Source: Triangularia verruculosa
Lineage: Eukaryota; Ascomycota; Sordariomycetes; Sordariales; Podosporaceae
Reading direction: 5' to 3'
Assembly (NCBI GenBank): GCA_033296885.1
Contig: MU863927.1
Coordinates: forward strand, 172,786 to 236,785
Length of the DNA stretch: 64,000 nt
Position numbers and translations under genes: made by a program. Shown here piece by piece: positions 1 to 9,102 of the stretch; within the stretch, counting starts at the first letter, position 1, and each line of letters starts with the position of its first letter. The notes under the pieces are model-generated. The model saw only the letters and a list, made by a program, of their open reading frames with translations, searched no databases and was not told the origin of the DNA.

Positions 1-576
1 AAGGACATGATCAAGGGCGACCTGTTTGGCCTGCTGGGAGCGACTCTGTACGGCATTACGAATGTGTACGAGGAGTGGTTCGTTTCCAAGAAGCCAATGT
101 ATGAAGTCCTGTCCTTCCTGGGCTTGTTTGGCGTGTGCATCAACGGCGTTCAGGCGGCGATTTTCGACAGGAACAGCTTTGCAGGCGCGACTTGGAACGG
201 GGATGTGGCTGGGTGGTTGGTCGGGTATACGTTCTGCTTGTTCATCTTTTACTCGCTCGTTCCGCTGATCTTGCGGATGGGAAGCGCGGCCATTTTTGAT
301 GTGAACCTGCTGACGGCGAACTTTTGGGGCGTGATCATCGGGACGAGGGTGTTTGGGTACACGATCCACTGGATGTACCCGATTGCGTTTGTGCTGATCA
401 TCTTTGGGATGGTGGTGTATTTCCTTGCGGGAACGATCCTGGGTGATTCGAAGAAGCCGTGGTTGGGGGATAACCAGAAGGATGGTGTGGCTGGGTTTGG
501 GACGGCGAAGTTGAAGGCGCTGAATGAAGCTAAGAAGAAGGGTTTGGCGAGGGAGGAGGCCGCCGGGGAGGCGTAG
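1..576 (+). CDS. SLC35F-type solute carrier, C-terminal part (5' truncated by window)
   Basis: This is the C-terminal half of a drug/metabolite-superfamily transporter of the SLC35F/DUF914 type, a polytopic membrane protein. The open frame runs in from the window edge (Lys-Asp before the first Met at position 7), so the true start lies upstream. About five hydrophobic helices are visible, starting near LFGLLGATLYGITNVYEEW, VLSFLGLFGVCINGVQAA, WLVGYTFCLFIFYSLVPL, TANFWGVIIGTRVFGY and IAFVLIIFGMVVYFLAG. A Lys/Glu-rich cytosolic tail follows. The small-residue segment with an acidic EEW is characteristic of the family. The substrate of fungal members is not established, so none is assigned. Family assignment is fairly secure; function is not. 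Confidence 0.85.
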   Translation, partial: KDMIKGDLFGLLGATLYGITNVYEEWFVSKKPMYEVLSFLGLFGVCINGVQAAIFDRNSFAGATWNGDVAGWLVGYTFCLFIFYSLVPLILRMGSAAIFDVNLLTANFWGVIIGTRVFGYTIHWMYPIAFVLIIFGMVVYFLAGTILGDSKKPWLGDNQKDGVAGFGTAKLKALNEAKKKGLAREEAAGEA

Positions 577-1117
577 GCGGTTTCTGGGGCTTTCATGAGT
601 GTTGTTTGAGGGGCGGTGAAAGCAAGGGGTCTGGATCAGGGGGAAGGGGGGCGTGTAGGCGTGCGGAGAGGGTCATGTTGCACATGTTGACAGCACACTC
701 AGGTGTTGCTGATACATATTCTTTTCGTTGGGTTTCCTTGTGAAACTGTTTGCTTTTTGGTCAGGGAAGCATGATCACAGAAAAGGGGTTGTCAAAGGTG
801 TCGTAAGGAACAGGGTTAGGGTTTCAGATACATTTCCAAGGCGGCAGCCGCCACCAACACCCATTGCGCCTTAATAAACCCCACTTATTCACACTTGACC
901 TGCTTGTTACTCATAAATTGCTGACCACATCAAAGAAATCGTGCTTCGTTTTGATTTCACTCATTATCACCTCTCTTTCAACACTCCCTCAAACACGGAA
1001 CCTTTTGTCAATCACCAACTTTAAGCGTCTCACACATCTTGCATCTACAGCATCACACCACTCACTCACTCACTCACTCACCACTTGTTACCAACCACTC
1101 ACTCACTTTTCCTAATT
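577..1117. other. intergenic, with telomere-like motif and (CACT)n repeat
   Basis: No gene is seen. It holds a telomere-like stretch AGGGTTAGGGTTT at 812-824 and a (CACT)n microsatellite at about 1059-1081 in the presumed 5' leader of the next gene. Confidence 0.6.
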
Positions 1118-1837
1118 ATGGGCACCAGCGACTCCCCCCCTCACTCAATCTACTTTGGCTACGGCTCCAACCTCTGGCTCGACCAAATGTCCCGCCGCTG
1201 CCCCTCCACTCCCTACCTCGGCCTCGGCCGCCTAAAGGACTACCACTGGTTCATCAATGAGCGGGGTTACGCCAACATCGCCCACTCGACCACCTACCTC
1301 GACCAGGACGAGACCGACGAAGTCTGGGGGCTCATCTACTCCCTCACGCCAGAAGATGAAGCCATGCTCGACATCAACGAGGGCGTGCCCTACGCCTACG
1401 AAAAGGAGGTGATACCTGTCGAGTTTTGGGAAAAGGGAACACCAGACGTCGGGAAGGGGGCAGGGAGGAACGTGGATATGCTGGTTTATATCGACCACAA
1501 GAGGAGTGAGGGGGGGTATAAGCCGAGGGAGGAGTATATTGTACGGATGAACAAGGGGATTGACGATGCGCTGAAGGAGGGGGTGCCGATGGAGTATGTG
1601 GAGAGGGTGTTGAGGCCGTATATTCCCGCGGAGGAGCAAGGGGTGGAGGTTGAGAAATTGGCGCAGAGGCAGGCGGGTGGATTCGAGGATGAGAGTGGTG
1701 TTATTCCGGCGAGGGTGACGGCTGAGGCGGTAGGTTCGGGGGTAGATCTAGTAGGTGGTGGTGGTGGTGCTGGTGCTGGTGCTGGCGGCGGTGGTGGTGT
1801 AAAGAATCTGACAAAGATTTGGGAAGGAAGGGAATAA
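1118..1837 (+). CDS. gamma-glutamylcyclotransferase-like protein (GGCT/AIG2 fold)
   Basis: Single-exon gene of 239 aa. The N-terminal YFGYGSNLW segment (about residues 13-21) is the signature substrate-binding loop of gamma-glutamylcyclotransferases. These enzymes release 5-oxoproline from gamma-glutamyl amino acids in glutathione turnover. The EVWGLIYSLTPEDEAMLD segment and the following NEGVPYAYEKE (family catalytic Glu in the EG turn) agree with this. The start at 1118 is preferred over the upstream in-frame ATG at 1085 because homology begins at once and the upstream codons fall in a low-complexity (CACT)-rich leader. The C-terminus is odd: a Gly/Ala-only stretch encoded by GGT/GCT repeats (about 1756-1800) precedes the final KNLTKIWEGRE. 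It is convergent with the tRNA-Thr gene 76 nt downstream. Confidence 0.9.
   Translation: MGTSDSPPHSIYFGYGSNLWLDQMSRRCPSTPYLGLGRLKDYHWFINERGYANIAHSTTYLDQDETDEVWGLIYSLTPEDEAMLDINEGVPYAYEKEVIPVEFWEKGTPDVGKGAGRNVDMLVYIDHKRSEGGYKPREEYIVRMNKGIDDALKEGVPMEYVERVLRPYIPAEEQGVEVEKLAQRQAGGFEDESGVIPARVTAEAVGSGVDLVGGGGGAGAGAGGGGGVKNLTKIWEGRE
1756..1800 (+). repeat. GGT/GCT trinucleotide tract encoding Gly/Ala linker
   Basis: Imperfect GGT/GCT/GGC trinucleotide repeat inside the GGCT-like coding region. It translates to a poly-Gly/Ala segment close to the C-terminus and is a candidate for length variation between strains. Confidence 0.85.
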
Positions 1838-1913
1838 TGAGCCAAAGAGGAGCACAGAGTGTGTGTGCCCAAGAAGAAACAAGAAGAAATAGGGAATGAA
1901 AGGCAAAACATGA

Positions 1914-2035
1914 TGCCCACTATCAGAATCGAACTGATGACCTTGTCATTGACCTGGTGGTTGAAGGAGGTGAATTGTGATCCACTTTCCAACATTTATT
2001 ACTAGTGACACGCTCTACCACTGAGCCAAGCGGGC
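1914..2035 (-). tRNA. tRNA-Thr (AGT) with 50-nt intron
   Basis: On the minus strand a full cloverleaf can be folded. The acceptor is GCCCGCT/AGTGGGC with one G-T pair, the D arm is GCTC..GAGC, and the anticodon stem is TGTCA/TGACA. The T arm is ATCAG-TTCGATT-CTGAT and the discriminator is A. The loop reads C-T-A-G-T-A, giving anticodon AGT (2001-2003), so threonine. An intron of about 50 nt (1950-1999) sits one base 3' of the anticodon, the standard place for nuclear tRNA introns. A TTTT run follows the 3' end as a Pol III terminator. Boxes A and B are intact. Confidence 0.93.
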
Positions 2036-3272
2036 TGGGTTTGGCTGTTGAGTGCTTGTGAGGATGGAGGTGGTGGGTTATGAAGGGGACGGATTGAGAA
2101 CACGGACAATGGAGCTCCGGAAAGTCAAATGTGTGTTTTGTGCTCCAGCACTGTGAATGGGCGTTGTGGGCATTCTGTTAGCATTGTTCTTGAAGTTTGT
2201 TAATGTCTGATCCGCCTTCACCAGTGCCCAGTGAGGGGCACATCTACGGTGACATATATTTAAGTGGTAGTAGCCGCTCAGCACACTCGAATGGCCATTG
2301 TTATGTTCGGTGTACCTTACGGCGGGCCCGCCTTCTGGATAGGTTCATCTTTCTTGGTGAGTGTTGGCAAGTAAAAATAAAGCATGCTGTCATGACCGAA
2401 GTTACACTTAGTTGTCAAGTTGTCTCGTGTTTTGAGGGAGAAGGCATCATGAACAGAGATCTGACGGCATACCGAGGAGGCAAGTGGATCACGTCGCTCC
2501 TGTCTCGGTCAATATAGCATACGCTTTGTTCGTTCCTTCCCGTCCTCCTCCAGACATACCATAGCTTTGCTCTGCCCCGTTATTTCCGTTCGATTGCGTC
2601 ATTTCGTGAGGACACTTTCTTCACAGCGAGAGGAAGGCAAAAGCATAGTTACTCGGCAACAAGTAGGAACTGATCTTCCAAGTCAGAATCGGAAGGATTA
2701 ACGGCTTCGAATCTGAAGGTCATCTTACTGCGTTACACTATCGAGGACCCATGACTGGTTTTCCCTTCATGAGGTCGAAGAAAACTCGAAATTTGACATT
2801 GGAGAGCAGGGTTCTATTTCTACGTCAGGAACCTCTTTTACAGGTAGGAGGCCAGAGCATGTAAGTAAGTGACAACATCATGACCTTGTTCAACTCAATA
2901 TGCCGCACCCAACCCTAACCCAACCCGGCATAAGATCTTGACAACCCGCCGTTTTTCTCGTGCAAATACAGCACAATTCCCTGTTTATTTCCTTGAATCT
3001 CCAGTGGTCTGCACGTTGGTTTAACTGCGAAAAATTGCCAAGGCCCAAAGCTTCCAGACCATTCGAAGCTGCCACTGCCTGTAAATGCAAGGGCGTGCCA
3101 GATTGCCGAGACTCACCATTGAGTTACGCCCTCACCAATGAGGTCGGTACGCCTCGCTTTCGGTGAATAAAATGTGTCTTACATCCAGTTTGAGCGTCAC
3201 AGATAAAACACACCGCATCTTACCTTCAATTTTTTCCCAACACCGCCTGTGTTCCGGACATCAATTTACAAA
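2036..3272. other. intergenic
   Basis: No convincing coding region on either strand; open frames are short and of biased composition. A telomere-like AACCCTAACCC lies at 2911-2921. The last ~100 bases are the presumed promoter and leader of the AlaX gene. Confidence 0.6.
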
Positions 3273-4225
3273 ATGGTGAGCTCCCTGTGAATCTTCACCA
3301 CCGCAACTCACTAACCCCCTGCCAGACCAACTCCCCTCCGACAGACCTCCTCTTCCACCACAACTCCACACTCACCACCCACCCAACCACCGTCCTCACC
3401 ATCGTTCCCTTCTCCTCCCTCCCCTCCCCCGACCAGTCCCTCTTCAAATCCCCCCCAACCAACGCCTACGTCCTCACATTCCCCTCAACAATCTTCCACC
3501 CCCAAGGCGGCGGCCAGCCCTCAGACGAAGGCCACATCTCCCTCACCTCCTCCCCCTCAACAACCTTCTCCGTCATCTCCGCCCGCCACTCAGCCACCAA
3601 CCCCTCCCAAGTCCTCCACCTCGGCCACTCCCCCAGCAGCCCTCCCAACAACCCACCCATCGCCAAGCTCTCCCCGTCTGAACCCCCATTCTCCCCAGGA
3701 GACAAAGTCACCCAGCAAATCAACGCCCAGCTAAGAGAGTACTACTCCCGCCTGCACACCGCCGGCCACGTTCTAGGCTCTGCCGTCCGGCACCTCCTGG
3801 AATCCCAAATCGAAAACTTTGACGAGCTCAAGGCCTCGCACTTCCCCGACAGCGCAGCATGCGAGTTTAGGGGGTTGATCGAGGGGAAATGGAAGGGGCC
3901 GATTCAAGAAAAGGTCGACGAGTTCCTCGCGGCGAAGATGCCGGTCGAGATTGACTGGTGGGACGAGAGTGACTTTCAGAGGGAGGGCCTAGAGCGGTTG
4001 ATACCGAGGGATGAAGACGGGAACATTGTCAAACCGGAGACGAATGGCGGGCGGGGGGGAAAGTGGAGGGTGGTGAGGATTGTTGGGGCGGAGGTGTACC
4101 CCTGTGGTGGCACGCACGTGGAGAGGACGGATTTGTGCGGGGAGGTGAATGTGAGGAAGATTGGGAGGAGTAAGGGGTGCTCGAGGGTTAGTTATTCTGT
4201 TGCGGCGGCGGCGGCGTCGGAATGA
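3273..4225 (+). CDS. alanyl-tRNA editing protein, AlaX type
   Basis: Free-standing homologue of the alanyl-tRNA synthetase editing domain. This family hydrolyses mischarged Ser- or Gly-tRNA(Ala). Model: join(3273..3275,3326..4225), 300 aa. The long frame has no usable ATG (its first codon in frame is GTG). A 50-nt intron with GTGAGC donor and CTAAC...GCCAG acceptor joins an isolated ATG to codon ACC in frame, so coding exon 1 is the start codon alone. Motifs: HPQGGGQPSDEG (editing-domain loop), LHTAGHVLG (first half of the zinc site, HxxxH) and YPCGGTHVERT (second half, CxxxH), followed by GEVNVRKIGRSKGCSRVSY. All four presumed zinc ligands are present. The N-terminal part is unusually rich in Ser/Pro/Thr. 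Confidence 0.92.
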
Positions 4226-7200
4226 ATTGTGTGATGGATACCCTAGGGATTAGACCGCGGCGAGGAGATGGGTTTCCTACTGTGTGAATGAGTTGAATTT
4301 GTAGTGGCATAGTTCCTACTGTGCAGTCTGTTTGCCTGATGGCTTCTGGAAAATAAAACCGGAGCTGAGGAGCGGGACCGGGGGACGGGCCGGTCCGTTG
4401 TGTGGACTGGGGGGCCCCGTGAGATCCCTGTCCGGCCGGCACAGTCCCCGGACGTCAACCTCCCAAATTTGGTGTCTGTTTGGTTGCAAAGCCTGGCATA
4501 GAGTTCAGGTCTGGAAAGAGCGTTTTGTGTCACTTTCGCCCCCAAGGTTCCAAACCCCCATGCGAACACGAGAGGCTTGCTGGCTATCGTCATACCCTAG
4601 GTACCTCCTCCTTCCGGGAGGCCGCAGGAGAAACCTGTATGCCGTCTCCGTGTCCAAGTTCTAACGGTAAATATTAGGGGGAGGGTGCAGCGTCGACTAA
4701 TGCTTCACAGAGATCATGAGACAAAGTTTCCATCTCGAACATCGGCCAGGTAACCCAAATGCCATGTGGCAACAACGACTGCCGTACACCTCGAGCTGCT
4801 GCACAGGAGGGCCTGAATACTCCACTACTGTTGTGTTTGACAAGAGCCGCCAGTATGAGCGCTTTCTGCATAGGAAATTTCTGAGCTGGCAATGTGCTCT
4901 CGAAAAGTGTCCAAGGTCACTAGGTATCTGAAACCAGAGATCCGTGGCCAACACAGTTCGTAGTCCAGGGACAGGTGGATATCCAACACAAGATCGTGCC
5001 GAATCTCGGGCTTTCGTGTTGATAACTGTATCAACAAGAGAAAGGTCCGAAAACGGACCTGAAGTCAACTGCAGCGTCTTTGGTCAGGTGGTACAGGAGG
5101 CACACAAATAGAAAACAAGCCAATAGGCATGTGACGCTGCGGGGTTATACTGCAGAACAAACGCCCGCAGCAGTTCCAAGTCTTCTTCAACGGCGTGCAG
5201 AAGAACCACCTCCACGGAAGCCTTTGGAAGACAGGTAGGCTGACTGGCTCTACCTGCCCGCCAGCGACCGAGAGTGACCTTCCGCTCTCGGGCAGGGTGA
5301 CCGATGGGCTCGAAAACCCGACCATAAACGCCGACGAGAAATAGAAAACCGCCATCTTGGCGAAATGAGAGCAATACAAAAGCAAAGGACGGCACAGCGA
5401 GGCCACACACTCGTAATCTACATCTCGCCGTTTGTTCAACCGGATCAGAAGCCTTCCATCCGCTACGGGAACACCAGGCGAATTTGAGTAAGAGGCATAT
5501 ACTGCCTAGTGTATGTAAGTGGTGATGTCTGTGAGTCGATGACAGGCTGTCCGAGAAACACTGCGGAATGTCTCAATCTTCCCCCGAGCCAGAACCCCCC
5601 ACGCTTTTTCAACATCATCCGGGCTGGGTGTCGTGTTTTATGGTCACAGTGACTCCAAAATGGGACTCGGGCCTACAGTGGCGCGTTTAAATGGAACGGT
5701 GGGCCGTCAACGGTTCCACGAGATTGGTCGACAGAACGTGATGACTTCTCTTGAACCGCCCAGTCGACCTTGATGCACATGTCGTGCGCGGATGCGGGTG
5801 ATGCATTCCTCTTCACATTTGCCTGACGACTTTGAACTTGGCGCATACGGTCACGGCCATGATTTCCCCTTGTTCCCCTAAAAGACATGAATGAAGTCCT
5901 CCTTCTGTTAGTTGGAGCTTTTTAAAAACGCCCGCGTAAAGCGCGCCGCGGGAAAAAACAAATCGGCCCGCTAGGGATTCTTGGAATCTGGCGCGTAACG
6001 TAGCAACCTATCTCGTATGAGAAAGCTAACTGCCTAGTTGGCTGTGGCGGAATGGAATTGGTGACGATGGTGGAGGGCCCAACAGTCATCTGAGCAGTGG
6101 CTGTGTAGATGTCATTGGGGGGGCGAGGTTGATGACCAGATGCGTAGGTAGATAGGCAGGTCTGCTTGAGTCCGGAATTGCGAGGCCCCGATAGACTAGC
6201 TGCACCACATAGATTCATCGTGTGATTCGACGGCATCTAGGCTGCGGTAGCTTCTGGCGAGGTTTGTTACAGCTGGGTTTCATACAACCCGAGACGTGAC
6301 TATAAGCCTCTAGCTGTCAAGTGACAGTAGTGGGGGTCGAATTAGGACGTTCGGTATGAATGCCCAAGAGCCAACAATGTTGGAAACATCGTGATCAATG
6401 TCAGTGGCAGGTAAACAAAGTCTCTCAATGGTAGGACATGTATATCTGGTTGGGGTCTGCTTGGTAGTTGCGTGAGGCGCTCGGAGATAAATACCAGTCG
6501 ACACTGTGAGGGATTTACAAGATGACATATCGAGTATGGCTGTGCAATAATGGGAGAAACACTCTGACGCTTTGATGTCCCAACCAGGTCAGTCTGTTGT
6601 AAAGCCGACTCGGAGGCTGATGGACGGCAGCAAATGATGTTGAAGTTGGGGAAACGGGCGGGTCGATCTTGTCCGAACTCTGAATTACCTTTACCCCTCA
6701 CTCAACCCCACAGTTTTCCCTGAAAGTCGGCACAAAAAAGCCCACATGCCGCTCGCTGTCTGAAGCCTTCGAAACGCTTTTGCAACGTAACGCCGATGCA
6801 ACTTACAAGAGCAGAGACCGATACGCTGCCGGGACAGAGCCCGAATAATCCGATAATAAAGGTCCGCATATAATGCTCTGCTTTGAAAGAGAATGGCAGT
6901 CGCACCAAGGCCTGATTATACCCGGCTACCTTGCCGCTTACAAAATAACAAGAACTCTAATGAGACGCTAGTGACCTACTCCTAGCGTACGGAGTAGGGC
7001 CCGCAACGCTCACCACACTGCTGGGAATTCCCGTCCTTCCCGAGAATTGGCCGTCGCTTGAAGGACTGGGAGCATGACACCCGCATTTCGCAATAGCGCC
7101 CGGGCTATTTATTATTATGTAACTGGAATCCTGATGTTTGACACCGGAAGGGCCAGTTTGGGTGCTCGTTTGTTTTATAGAGTCGGATCGTCCATTGGCT

Positions 7201-9102
7201 TGGAACTATTCCAATTCTTCAACACAAGCAGCGTAACAGCTTCGGCCACCGGCTTCCCCTATTTGCGGTGCGGCCTTCCCTTTTTGGGGCCCCAAGCTGT
7301 GACGCTATCACGAAGAGGTGTCGGATACCCACCTGGTCTGTGCCCGAGCCCGCTTGGCCAAGGTCCCGGGTTCCTTGGGGTTGATGCATCTCACGATTTC
7401 TCAATCAGCCTCGGCGTGCCAATGGCCGACCAGAATGAGATTCGCCGCAACAGCCTTTTTGTGTCACCTCTCGGTTCACACGGAATTAGGCATCTCGTTG
7501 GATGGATAGGATCTGGTGAGATTGGACTTGCGCAGGTTGCAAGTTGGGTCCATTTCGACAGAGGGCACAACGCCCAACCGTGAACCACCGACGTCGAGGT
7601 GCTCGGCAGATCTAGGAACCTTGCGGTTTTTGGGTTGCAAGCCCTCCAGCCACCGAAACCAGTCCCACGGATCCCCAAACCCCTAATGCCAAAGCTTGGT
7701 AGGTGACCGTCATTACAACTGATAGACATTGCCAATGTTTCGCTCCTACTAACTGGCGCGACTTTCTCGTCGTCGTCATTTCCGTTCTCCATTATCGCGT
7801 TTCGATGGCAGAAGGCTTTCCAGGACACCCTGGACGTTGCTAGCGTTCTTCGGCAGAAGTGACAACCAGCGTGTGGCGCCCCCCCCCGTTAGGTACGCAG
7901 GTGGTTGCGATGCGGCGATGAACCCTTTCATCCCAAAGGAACCGCAAGCAATGCTGTTGGTGAGCAGGACAGGACAGATTTGCTGAAGAAATGCTGTGGC
8001 CTAGGCGGGCTTCCGTGTTTGATGCATGACATGAGCTGGCCCCCAACCTAAGGTATCCTACTGACTGATCATAAGCTAAGGCATCACCACTGGTGACCTT
8101 GAAGATCACTAGAGCTGCCTGGGCTCCATGTTCTGAGCAGGCAACTTCCAGAGAAACTTGTGAATCACAGTCTTATTCCATCTACCCCTAAAAACCATTA
8201 ATAAATCCCTATCGAGCCGTAGCAGCGAAATACCCGTCTCTTGATATAAAGTGCTCTGGAAAGGGGGGATAATCACTGGACAGGCCCTGCAACCCACGTC
8301 AGGCCCGATCGACCCACGTCCCGTCCTTTGCGCCGGGGGCCCAAGAACATCCATCTCCCCGGTCTTTTTCATCCTAACGCAACCCTCCACTCTCAAGCAG
8401 CGACTAAAATTACCTGGCGCGTTGGGGTGCGTGCGACCTTTTTTTTTTTTTCTCTTTCCCTCTTCTCCTCCTCCTTGGGGCTCTATCAAGTGTTGTTGCT
8501 GTTGTTGCCACTTGCCAACAGTTTTGAATCACACCGGGACCTTTCAGCGAAAGGTGCGAGTTGACATTTTCCCTGGTGAGTGCCTTTTGTGCTGTCTTGT
8601 TGCGTGTCGTGTGTTAAGGTGTGGGTTATTCCTGCCTGCCTTACCTTCGGATTGGGCTGAGCTGGCGGGCGCCTGAGGCGTTGTGTGTCCACGCTCCATC
8701 TTGTGTCTGATGATTCGGTGGCCGCTTGGTGCTGGGTTGCGAGTGTGTGTGTCTTGTTGTACGGAACAGGCCGTCGAAAAGGGAAGCGACCGTCGGCCGG
8801 GGGCGGCAATCGAATTTTTCTCACCCTGACGGCTCGACTGCGCAAGCCGCGCTTCACCTCTTTTCGAAGGAACGCTCGAAGCTTTTTTGGTTCTGGGGCA
8901 ATTCTGCTGCCCGTACCTATCCGTCGCCGCCTTTCAAACTTTATTCTCTGTTCCTTGTTTACATGACCTCGTTTTGAGTTTAGTTGCTGACCAAGACGAG
9001 AAACCGTTGTAGATTCAATCCCAAATCGAATATCGGAGTCTGTCACTTTTTTGTCCGGATTGCTCTCCTCAACGACTTGATCAAAAACACCTCACCGGCA
9101 CA
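4226..9102. other. 4.9-kb region without recognisable gene
   Basis: Both strands contain only scattered open frames, the longest about 190 codons, with no recognisable domain and no consistent splice-linked extension. A short inverted repeat CTACTCC/GGAGTAG lies at 6976-6997. A poly-T tract (8439-8452) lies near the 3' end. The last several hundred bases, CT-rich with TTG repeats, probably form the promoter and leader of the gene starting at 9103. Confidence 0.55.
6976..6997. repeat. short inverted repeat around a TACGGAGTA motif
   Basis: CTACTCC (6976-6982) and GGAGTAG (6991-6997) are perfect inverted arms around an 8-base spacer. TACGGAGTA recurs at 38314-38322 in another intergenic region. 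From memory, TACGGAGTA/TACTCCGTA words are dispersed in filamentous ascomycete genomes; their role is not known to me. Confidence 0.6.

Noticed and set aside
3287..3325. GTG as the start of the AlaX protein
   Set aside because: GTG starts are not expected for fungal nuclear genes; the ATG plus intron model fits splice signals and frame.
1914..4225. Functional link between the tRNA-Thr gene and the neighbouring AlaX gene
   Set aside because: AlaX enzymes act on mischarged tRNA-Ala, not tRNA-Thr, and they are over 1 kb apart; coincidence is the simplest explanation.
7074..7583. 169-codon open frame on the plus strand
   Set aside because: No domain, no codon or composition signal, no splice-linked extension and overlapping frames of similar length on the other strand; chance ORF.
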